Of a stretch of 64,000 nucleotides of DNA, positions 55,964 through 63,366 are shown one piece after another. The translations under genes and the position numbers were made by a program. This stretch comes from Candidatus Cloacimonadota bacterium (GTDB taxonomy: Bacteria > Cloacimonadota > Cloacimonadia > Cloacimonadales > TCS61), in the NCBI GenBank assembly GCA_021734835.1, contig JAIPIH010000009.1, positions 1 through 64,000 of the forward strand. Direction: 5' to 3'. Every line of letters begins with the position of its first letter. Positions within the stretch are counted from its first letter, which is position 1. The notes beneath the pieces were generated by a model. It did no database searches and had not been told where the DNA came from. It saw only the letters and a program-made list of their open reading frames with translations.

Positions 55964-57142
55964 TTACTCTTCCAGAAATAATTTTTCCGAACGATCCATA
56001 TCTTTTCTTTCTTCTATAATCTGTACATCGGTTGGAACAGCTTGTTTTCTTCTTTCATCTACTTTTTCGATCAATTCTGCCTTAAGGATCACTATCATCT
56101 CACGAGTTACTACAGTGTTGGATTCATATCCGAATAAATAACGCAGACCCAAAAACCACCAAGGTAAATCTTTTAGAATAGGAATTCCCCCGCGATTCAT
56201 TTTTACATCTTTGTCATAAAGACCGCCAATTACAGTTTCTTCGCCATTATATAGTAAAACATCAGTATTTGATTTACTCTTATCAATGATTGTTGAAATA
56301 TTTCCCGGTATGGCAGAGCTTTTCTCCACATTGATAGTTAGATAAATGGCTTCCCTGTTGTTTTCAATAAGAACTTCAGGCGTGACTTCCATAATAATTC
56401 CTGTTTCGAAGAATTTTTCTGTTGTATTACCAGCATCATCAAGTGTTTTTACTGAAAAGTCTTGTCCAACTTGAATATAACCTTGTTTTTTGGAAATCAC
56501 AGTAATGCTCGGTCGAGCCAGGATTGTCCCTTTTTGATTTGCTTCAACAATATTAAGCAAAGTTTCTAGTTCAATTGTTACATCACCGGTTTGAAAATTC
56601 TTGGCTAAACTGGCATTCAGGATATCAGATGTTAAATTATCGGTTGTATTTAATGAGATATTAGCATCAACTGTACCACCAATCAGTGTTGTCCAGTCAA
56701 TTCCAACTTCTCTTGTGAGTGATTTATCAGCTTTAAAGAAAATTGCACTAATACGAACCTGTCTAGTAGATAAAGTAATTTTATCTTTAACTACTTCTTC
56801 AACTACATCAATAACTATTTCCTTGTCTTTGATAACAAATGCAGCAGGTCGTTCTTCCAAAACGAGATCATGATATTTGATGATAATATCAAGTGCATCC
56901 CGCCAGGGAAGATTTTTTACAGGAACTCCGATAGGTTGATTAAAACTGCTTGTATTTAAAATATTCTTTCCGGCAAAATCTATGGAAAGATATTCAATTG
57001 CTTTAACAGCAGCTGCAAAATTTGTTTCTCGTGATATTGTTATCATTTCTTCTAGTGGTGTTTGCTTAATTTTCTGACCTTGTCCTAATATTGGTATAGC
57101 TAAACAGAGCAGAATAAGAAGGCTAATTAATTTCTTCATCAT
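55964..57142 (-). CDS. Type IV pilus/type II secretin-family outer membrane channel (short PilQ-like)
   Basis: A 392-residue secretin with a signal peptide (MMKKLISLLILLCLAIPILG). A single STN/N0-like domain (about 40-115: VPVKNLPWRDALDIIIKY, VIKDKEIVIDVV) is followed directly by the secretin core (about 125-385: LLNIVEANQKGTILARPSITVISKKQGYIQVGQ, then GIIMEVTPEVL, YNGEETVIGGLYD, GGIPILKDLPWWFLGLRYLFG). It lacks the AMIN domains of typical PilQ (around 700 residues) and is among the shortest complete secretins. It is the last gene of the pilus operon, starting directly after the PilO-PilP-like stop. It should form the outer-membrane gate for the pilus or a related filament. Confidence 0.88.
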   Translation of the reverse strand: MMKKLISLLILLCLAIPILGQGQKIKQTPLEEMITISRETNFAAAVKAIEYLSIDFAGKNILNTSSFNQPIGVPVKNLPWRDALDIIIKYHDLVLEERPAAFVIKDKEIVIDVVEEVVKDKITLSTRQVRISAIFFKADKSLTREVGIDWTTLIGGTVDANISLNTTDNLTSDILNASLAKNFQTGDVTIELETLLNIVEANQKGTILARPSITVISKKQGYIQVGQDFSVKTLDDAGNTTEKFFETGIIMEVTPEVLIENNREAIYLTINVEKSSAIPGNISTIIDKSKSNTDVLLYNGEETVIGGLYDKDVKMNRGGIPILKDLPWWFLGLRYLFGYESNTVVTREMIVILKAELIEKVDERRKQAVPTDVQIIEERKDMDRSEKLFLEE

Positions 57143-58024
57143 TTATTCCTCTTTTAATTCATTTAAATAGATCTTTTTATCTTTTATTATGCCGATTTCA
57201 TTTACTTTAAAGACTGCATATTGCTCGTCCCAATTGATCGAACCTAATGAACCATAAGCAACCTTATCTCCAATTTTAAGAATGTGAATTCGTCCTGTAT
57301 TATCCTTCATAAAAACCTTATTAGGAGTCAACCCGATCATGCTTGCAGAATATAAATCCAGAAATTTACGTTGTCTTTCATCCGGAAATGGTGCGTGAAT
57401 TCTAGAATAGAAGGGATCATAAACTAAATTTTTAGATACTAATTTTCTAAAAGGCACCTCTCCCGTTTCCGAATTTTTTTCATCAAAATAGGCATTTAAT
57501 ACTATAGTGAAATTAACAAAGCCGGAAGTTTTATCTTCTTGTATTTCTTCTTTAATTTTAATTGATTCAATTACATAGAGCATAAACTGATTTTCAATTT
57601 GATAGATAAAAGAATAAAAGGAATGGGTGGGAGCTGTTCCGTTAATTGTATATGTGTAATAGCTAATATCTTCGATCTTGCTTAACCGATTGTACAAAAA
57701 ATTAAAATTTATTTTAATATCAAATCGATCACAAATGTCGAGGAGATATTTATAAGTAATCGTAGGGTTGTTTCTATTTGGAATGAATTTACTTTCTTTT
57801 TTAACTCTTTCTTCCAGTTCTTGTAATGATTCTAAGAAGATGTCTTGATCTTGCATATCCGGGTGAGCAGCTTTAAGTTCGTTTAGTTGTTTAAGATTGT
57901 TTTCATAATTGGTTCTAATTAGATTAACCCTTTTCACGGATGAATTGTTTCCGAGTAAAAAGCCGGTAATTACTAAAACCAATAATACCGAGAGAATCAG
58001 TGTATTTCTTAATGCATAATTCAT
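57143..58024 (-). CDS. PilO-like pilus alignment protein with PilP-like C-terminal extension
   Basis: A 293-residue protein with one N-terminal membrane helix (about 8-26, TLILSVLLVLVITGFLLG), a coiled coil (about 33-80), and a PilO-like ferredoxin-fold region (about 95-180, KYLLDICDRFDIKINF, HSFYSFIYQIENQFMLYVIES). The C terminus (about 225-293: TPNKVFMKDNTGRIHILKIGDKVAYGSL) resembles PilP/GspC homology-region beta domains that dock onto the secretin. No separate pilP gene is present, so the fusion would replace it. It lies between the PilM-N-like and secretin genes in the pilMNOPQ order. Similarity is structural and contextual rather than a strong motif match. Confidence 0.75.
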   Translation of the reverse strand: MNYALRNTLILSVLLVLVITGFLLGNNSSVKRVNLIRTNYENNLKQLNELKAAHPDMQDQDIFLESLQELEERVKKESKFIPNRNNPTITYKYLLDICDRFDIKINFNFLYNRLSKIEDISYYTYTINGTAPTHSFYSFIYQIENQFMLYVIESIKIKEEIQEDKTSGFVNFTIVLNAYFDEKNSETGEVPFRKLVSKNLVYDPFYSRIHAPFPDERQRKFLDLYSASMIGLTPNKVFMKDNTGRIHILKIGDKVAYGSLGSINWDEQYAVFKVNEIGIIKDKKIYLNELKEE

Positions 58025-58026
58025 AA

Positions 58027-60102
58027 TTATTTACCTTTTAACTTATTGATCTTGTAGCGCGCTGCCTTAGAAAGTTCATTATCAGGATATTCATCTATCA
58101 ATATAGTCCAATACTGGATCGCTGCTGTATAATCATTTTCCCTTTCACTACAATTACCAAGCATGATCAGAGCATCAGGAGATTTGTTACCATTCAGATC
58201 ATATACTTCTTTCAACGCTTGCTTAGCAGCACCAAAACGGTTTAATAAATATAGACATTCCCCGATAAAATATTTTGCATTATAAGAAAGATAATAATCT
58301 GGATATGCTTCTACAAAATCAGTAAATTGTTGTAATGCTTCCTCAATACTTCCCTCAAAGTATAAAGTGATTATTGAATTATATTCTGCATTAATTGCTT
58401 CATTAGGAACTGTGATTATTTTAGGTTCCGGTTCGCTTTTTGTAATTTCTTCTTTAATTGTTTCTGTTGTTTCTTCTTCTACGGCCTCTTCTGGTTCCCT
58501 CCAGGTTTTTGGATCAGGGTATGTATAGGAAATATTAAAGCGCCATATTGTCTCATCAACTTTGTCATTTTTCGCCACACTGGATATTCTGTTATCGGGG
58601 AATAATTTTGAAATTTCGATAATTGCCCTTCGATTTGTTGTATAACCATCAATAGTGAAACCCTTATCATTGCTAGATACATCACTCAACCAGCTTAATC
58701 TGTTATTATATAAAGAACTAGAAAATACATCCAATATGTGATGCCACTGATTTTTATTTCCGGTAATTTTTTCAACTTTTGCTAAATTTGCTTCTAGTTC
58801 AGCCATTCTAGCTTTGATCTCATTGAGTCTGTTGATTAACGCTCGATTTCTGGAAAGATCTCGTTCTACTTTGTAGTTTTTCTTACCATAATCCAGAAGA
58901 TCTTGTTTCAATTCAAGGTTCTTTATTGTTCCAGCAAAGGCAAAATAAAATATACCGTCTAAGATTAAAAAACCATGCCAAGCTATTTTAAAATACTTCT
59001 GATTTTCAATAACTTTATGCGGAAGAAGGTTTGTAGAACTGAAATATTTATTTTTGGGGTCTAAAGTTTTCCAAGCTAATTCTATCGGAATTGCGAACTC
59101 TGCTATTTTATTAACCCCTATGCTGCCTTCCATTCCTTCTTGGATAGATAATTTTTCCAGCTTTAGCTTTGAAATTGTACTTCCTTCATGAGCAGCGGAA
59201 CGATAATACTCTATATCTTCATCAGTAGCATTGTCGCCGGCCAGTATTATGTTTTTTGTGATTTGAATATTAGAAACATCCTGTTCGAGTAATAGCTTTG
59301 AAAAAATTGTTTTACGGGTCGATACATCATCATCTTCAGGTACTATTATGGGGAATGTTTTTACATGCTTCCTGTTTTGCATTACAATTCCGATTTTGTA
59401 ATCGAAACCTATATAAAGGATAAGTACGTACTCGTCTTCGGGGAATTCATAATTATAATTAACTAAATTTATTAAAGCAACTTCATTAGTTTCGATATGA
59501 TGATAAAAGTATCTTTCCTTAGAGAGTATTAGATTGATATCTCTAAGTGCATGAAAAATACGGAATTTACCTTTATGGACAAAAGCAATTCCTGATTTAT
59601 CCGGGTAGAGAATATAATCAAAAGAATATAAATTTGATTTGATCTCTTCTTTTGTTAACAACTCTTTTAAGAGTCTTTTCTGAAGATTCCTAGTTCCATA
59701 TGCAGGATCAAATTTAAAATAAGATACTTGTTCATCATTTGCACTGAACGAAATTTTACCTCTTTCGAGGGAGAATTGTTGCAGGAAGTTTTGGAGGTCT
59801 CGTAAACCTGGCAGCATTTCATCTTTTGTTGCGCCATTTACATCTTTGGAATTTTTCTCTTCCGGGATTTCCGGGACGGACATTGAATCTTCATCCATTT
59901 CAATAAGCTCAGGTACTTCAATCTCACCATCGCCTGTATCTATAGGAGTGAATTCTTCTTGCTTATAAAGAACTGAAGATAGAATCGTCTCCTCTAGCTT
60001 TTGAACATTAACTGCACCGTTTAATATAGCAAGTCGTGCAATTCTAATTTTCAAACCATCTTTAAAAATTCCGAATGCAATTCTTTCTTTATTATTTGCC
60101 AT
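58027..60102 (-). CDS. PilM-PilN-like pilus assembly fusion with C-terminal TPR domain
   Basis: A 691-residue single protein that appears to join three parts. Residues 1 to about 360 resemble the actin-like fold of cytosolic PilM (starting RIAFGIFKDGLKIRIARL), with an acidic low-complexity insert about 50-95. A membrane helix (about 372-392, FLILDGIFYFAFAGTI), a coiled coil (about 400-450, NRALINRLNEIKARMAELEAN) and a periplasmic ferredoxin-like part (about 455-535) match PilN. A Glu-rich linker (about 537-568) leads to TPR repeats (about 569-691, AKYFIGECLYLLNRFGAAKQ) like those of YbgF. PilM and PilN are normally separate; the periplasmic TPR could contact secretin or peptidoglycan as PilF/TsaP/FimV do. 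Assignment rests on architecture and position. Confidence 0.75.
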   Translation of the reverse strand: MANNKERIAFGIFKDGLKIRIARLAILNGAVNVQKLEETILSSVLYKQEEFTPIDTGDGEIEVPELIEMDEDSMSVPEIPEEKNSKDVNGATKDEMLPGLRDLQNFLQQFSLERGKISFSANDEQVSYFKFDPAYGTRNLQKRLLKELLTKEEIKSNLYSFDYILYPDKSGIAFVHKGKFRIFHALRDINLILSKERYFYHHIETNEVALINLVNYNYEFPEDEYVLILYIGFDYKIGIVMQNRKHVKTFPIIVPEDDDVSTRKTIFSKLLLEQDVSNIQITKNIILAGDNATDEDIEYYRSAAHEGSTISKLKLEKLSIQEGMEGSIGVNKIAEFAIPIELAWKTLDPKNKYFSSTNLLPHKVIENQKYFKIAWHGFLILDGIFYFAFAGTIKNLELKQDLLDYGKKNYKVERDLSRNRALINRLNEIKARMAELEANLAKVEKITGNKNQWHHILDVFSSSLYNNRLSWLSDVSSNDKGFTIDGYTTNRRAIIEISKLFPDNRISSVAKNDKVDETIWRFNISYTYPDPKTWREPEEAVEEETTETIKEEITKSEPEPKIITVPNEAINAEYNSIITLYFEGSIEEALQQFTDFVEAYPDYYLSYNAKYFIGECLYLLNRFGAAKQALKEVYDLNGNKSPDALIMLGNCSERENDYTAAIQYWTILIDEYPDNELSKAARYKINKLKGK

Positions 60103-60112
60103 TATATATCTC

Positions 60113-61330
60113 TCAAGTCGAATAATTTATCAAGTGAAGCATACGTTTTTTATTGTTTGCATAATTCATTGCTACATCCTTGGTAATTATCCCGTTTTTA
60201 TAGTTATTAAAAAGATCCTGTTCCATTGATAACATCCCTTTTCTCCTACCTTCAGTTATCATTTGATAAATTTCACCGATATTTTTATTTCTTATTGCTG
60301 CTTGTACAGAAGAATCTACAGCTAAGACCTCTTTGACCATGATCAGCTTGCCACGTTTATCTGGTACCAGTTTCTGTGAGATAATAATTTTTAATGTATC
60401 GGCCAAACGGAATCGAACTCTCTCTTGTTCAATTGGGGGAAATTCTGCAACTATACGATGCAGACTATCAACGGCTGAACTTGTGTGTAATGTAGAAAAA
60501 ACTTTATGACCGCTGTCAGTTGCTTCTAAAACAGTAGCAATCGTTCCTGGATCTCTCATCTCACCTACAACAATAACATCGGGATCCTGCCTTAATGCTT
60601 GAATAGTGCCTTCCTGAAAACTTATTACATCTTCTCCTACTTCCCGATGTCTGACAATCGATTTAACAGAATGATGTACATATTCTATTGGATTCCCAAT
60701 TATTATTATATGAGCATTGTTATTTCTGTTATTCATGTCTACTATGGAGTCTAGTGTACAACTTTTTCCTGATCCTGTAATACCTGTAACCAAGAATAAT
60801 CCGGATTTTTCATAATTAAGATCGAATCGTTTATTGATGATTTCGGGAAAATGTAGATCTGCCAGGGTAAAAAGTTCTTGATTGATCCGCCTAAAATTTG
60901 CTACCAGACAATTGCTTTCGTAGTAAATGTCGCCTCGAAATCTGCTTTGTTGCTCACCTTCTTTTAATATCAATCCTAAGGAAATATCAACATTTTTATT
61001 GTTAAACAACATGACTTTCTGATCATCACTTAATATACTCAATAATATTGCTGAAACTTCGTCTTGGGTTAAGTTATCAACTTTATCAGAAGGTGCTTTT
61101 GTGCCATAAACCCTATACCATACTTTACTATTAGACCCGGGTCCTCCAAAATCTATGTCAGAAGCTTCAATCTCTCTCATATGGATCATTAAGTTTCTCA
61201 GATAATCATAAGATTCTTCTTTCCAACTGGTATTGAAAGTGATCATCTTATTAATATTTTGGAATCTTGCTGTTCCTGTGAGATATTCACTCAAAGCTAC
61301 CTGCATCTCAGATAAGAAAGATAAACTCAT
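60113..61330 (-). CDS. PilT-like retraction ATPase (type IV pilus)
   Basis: A 405-residue hexameric secretion ATPase of the PilT group. Walker A is GITGSGKSCTLDS (Lys about 189), Walker B IVVGEMRDPGTI, and the His box STLHTSSAVDSLHRI is intact; the C-terminal SQKLVPDKRGK and RKGMLSMEQDL are PilT hallmarks. The Asp box, usually EDPIE, reads GNPIEYVH here (Gly212-Asn213), so two acidic residues are lost. The N-terminal domain (about 1-150) is longer and less conserved than in PilT. It leads the pilus operon behind the promoter at 61363-61391. No PilB-type extension ATPase lies in the window. Confidence 0.88.
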   Translation of the reverse strand: MSLSFLSEMQVALSEYLTGTARFQNINKMITFNTSWKEESYDYLRNLMIHMREIEASDIDFGGPGSNSKVWYRVYGTKAPSDKVDNLTQDEVSAILLSILSDDQKVMLFNNKNVDISLGLILKEGEQQSRFRGDIYYESNCLVANFRRINQELFTLADLHFPEIINKRFDLNYEKSGLFLVTGITGSGKSCTLDSIVDMNNRNNNAHIIIIGNPIEYVHHSVKSIVRHREVGEDVISFQEGTIQALRQDPDVIVVGEMRDPGTIATVLEATDSGHKVFSTLHTSSAVDSLHRIVAEFPPIEQERVRFRLADTLKIIISQKLVPDKRGKLIMVKEVLAVDSSVQAAIRNKNIGEIYQMITEGRRKGMLSMEQDLFNNYKNGIITKDVAMNYANNKKRMLHLINYST

Positions 61331-61362
61331 TCGAGCTCCGATAAAAATAATTTTCTATTGCA

Positions 61363-61391
61363 ATGAAATAGTTTTTCTGAAATGATGTCAA
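61363..61391 (-). promoter_or_regulatory. Promoter of the pilT-like operon
   Basis: On the minus strand TTGACA (61386-61391) and TTTCAT (61363-61368, four of six matches) are 17 bases apart, about 33 bases before the start. The 253-base gap 61331-61583 also has a small inverted repeat (61567-61582, arms GAGAAT / ATTCTC) without T tract; I see no other element. Confidence 0.5.
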
Positions 61392-61583
61392 GCACTTTTG
61401 TTAACTCTCTTAATATTAGTAAGATATGGAAATAGAATGAGTAGTGGTAATTTTAACGTAGTTTTAATAAGTCTCTGTAAAATAAGATCTTAGCAGTTGA
61501 AAGAAAAAATTATATTAAAAATAATAATAGATTATTTTCTTGTGATATGTTTGTTGCCAATCTCCTGAGAATCCTTATTCTCG

Positions 61584-62435
61584 CTAATCCTTAGACACTA
61601 ACTTCAACATTACTATTCTTTGAACTGCTTTACGCCACTTAAAATATGTGCTGTTAACTAGATTTATCATAAATCGTTTAAGCAATTTCTCACCTTTGTA
61701 TGCGAAAAAGTCCAAGATTTTTTTTCTAGCGAACAGTTTAATTTTTACATCTGTTTCTGCCCGCAATGTTACAAAGGAAGATCCTGCTAAAATAAAGCTT
61801 TCTTCGCCAATGGAGTCCCATTTTTGCAAATAATCGATAGTTGTGTTATTCAGCCAGACAGAAACTTCTCCACTTTCAATAATAAGAATAGAATCAGATT
61901 TGTCTGATCCAATTGGTATATCCTTTCCTTGTTCATATTTTATGCTTTTTCCCAAAGCCATAAAATCTACTTTTTCTTCTGGAGAGAAGCCGTGTAAAAT
62001 TATGGGTTCGCCTTTTTGCACTGATTCAGCACTTGGTTCAAAAGCTTTTTGTAAGGGACCGTAGAGATCTTCTGAGTGTTCAACACCCGCTTTTACAACT
62101 TCAAAAAGCTCCTCTGAATTGATCGGTTTTGATAGATATTGAAAAGCACCAGCATGAACAGCTTTTACCGCTCCATCAATACTGGAAAAACCGGTTAAAA
62201 TGACTATGACGGCCAATGGTTGTTTCTGTTTAATTAAGTTCATTAACTCAAAACCACCAATCCGCGGCATTGCCATATCGATCAAAAAGAGGTCAAAAAC
62301 ATCAAAAGTCATCTTTTCTAATGCATCTTTACCATCAACGGCTAGGGTTACCTCATAGCCCTCTTCTTCTAAAAGTTCCTTGCATAATTCTCTTATTGTA
62401 GCTTCATCATCAACTATTAAAATATGTTTTTTCAT
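61584..62435 (-). CDS. Response regulator: receiver domain fused to cyclic-nucleotide-binding-like domain
   Basis: A 283-residue two-domain regulator. The receiver (about 1-118) has the acidic pair Asp9-Asp10, phospho-acceptor Asp53 (LIDMAMPR), Thr81 (ILTGF) and Lys103 (SKPIN), so it should be phosphorylated. The C-terminal half (about 150-270) has a Crp-type effector fold: KSIKYEQGKDIPIG, SDSILIIESGEVSVWL, and GEESFILAGSSFVTLRAETDVKI. The usual helix-turn-helix is missing, so output is more likely protein-protein than DNA binding; the cyclic nucleotide arginine in the phosphate-binding cassette is not evident. It starts 2 bases after the sensor gene stop and precedes the pilus operon, which suggests pilus or motility control. 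Confidence 0.85.
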   Translation of the reverse strand: MKKHILIVDDEATIRELCKELLEEEGYEVTLAVDGKDALEKMTFDVFDLFLIDMAMPRIGGFELMNLIKQKQPLAVIVILTGFSSIDGAVKAVHAGAFQYLSKPINSEELFEVVKAGVEHSEDLYGPLQKAFEPSAESVQKGEPIILHGFSPEEKVDFMALGKSIKYEQGKDIPIGSDKSDSILIIESGEVSVWLNNTTIDYLQKWDSIGEESFILAGSSFVTLRAETDVKIKLFARKKILDFFAYKGEKLLKRFMINLVNSTYFKWRKAVQRIVMLKLVSKD

Positions 62436-62437
62436 AA

Positions 62438-63349
62438 TTAGCCCTTCTTTTTGTTTTCTATTTCTCTGATCAGATCTAGTTGTTTTAAGGTTTGGAATTT
62501 CGACAAAATTTTGTTTATTGAATTGATCGCTTCTGTCATCTGATTCCCTGATTTTTCTAATTTATCATCATTATACTCATGAGCCGCCTGAATGATTCTG
62601 CGTATTGAGAGTGATATTATTGTTAATGGATTGTTGAGATCATGGTCTATACTTGCGACTGCGGCTGACTCTTTGACAACTTCTTGATATTTCTCAAGAA
62701 GTTTACGATTTTTTGCTAACTCCTGTTCTTTTTCTGAGAGCTCAGTTTTCTGTTCACTTGCAAAAAGTGAACTCTTGATCGAACTGGTGTAATATTTCTT
62801 GATAATATTGCTTATATAACTTGAGATAAAAGCAATTCCACTGAATAATCCTGTATATGAAATGAGAAAAATAGTTTGAGTTGGTATATCTATTGTAAAT
62901 TCTTTACTATTAATTGGGATTAACCAACCAAAATTATACATCAAAATGAGTGCGAGCAAACATAAACTTCCAATCATGGCAGAAATAAATCCACCGGAAT
63001 TTTCGATGACCAGACTTGCTGTTATAACTGCAACCAGATAAATCCAGACAAATGAACTATCTAATCCTCCTGTTAAATGGACAACTAATGTAGCAAAAAT
63101 AATATCCAAAAGTATCTGGATGGAAGTAAATAGCGAGTTAGATTTTAAAATTTGCAGGTAAAATAAAACATTAAGAACACATATCCCTAAAAAAGTTGCA
63201 ATAAAAATTACAATTGGATAAGTTTGTTCTATTTGTGTTACTCTCAAAATTCCGATTGCAAATAAAATTAACACAATGAACCAACGGACCTTTGACCACC
63301 ATTTATAAGTATCTAATTCATGATTCAATATTTCGTTTTTATTATTCAT
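62438..63349 (-). CDS. Histidine-kinase-like membrane sensor lacking the ATPase domain
   Basis: A 303-residue protein with about six membrane helices (about 20-185), a short coiled coil (about 195-225), and an HisKA-type dimerisation/phosphotransfer helix pair with phospho-acceptor His236 in SIDHDLNNPLTIISLSI. The chain ends about 67 residues after this histidine, so no HATPase (N, G1, G2 boxes) follows, and the next gene begins two bases later; there is no sign of a frameshifted ATPase. It may be phosphorylated by another kinase (a Spo0B-like relay), or dephosphorylate the regulator. GGGAG lies upstream of the ATG. It forms an operon with the REC-cNBD regulator and follows the surface protein by 17 bases. 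Confidence 0.8.
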   Translation of the reverse strand: MNNKNEILNHELDTYKWWSKVRWFIVLILFAIGILRVTQIEQTYPIVIFIATFLGICVLNVLFYLQILKSNSLFTSIQILLDIIFATLVVHLTGGLDSSFVWIYLVAVITASLVIENSGGFISAMIGSLCLLALILMYNFGWLIPINSKEFTIDIPTQTIFLISYTGLFSGIAFISSYISNIIKKYYTSSIKSSLFASEQKTELSEKEQELAKNRKLLEKYQEVVKESAAVASIDHDLNNPLTIISLSIRRIIQAAHEYNDDKLEKSGNQMTEAINSINKILSKFQTLKQLDLIREIENKKKG

Positions 63350-63366
63350 TTATACTCCCGACTAGA

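Noticed and set aside
61567-61582. Small inverted repeat downstream of the response regulator as a terminator
   Set aside because: Only a six-base-pair stem and no T tract on either strand; too weak to call.
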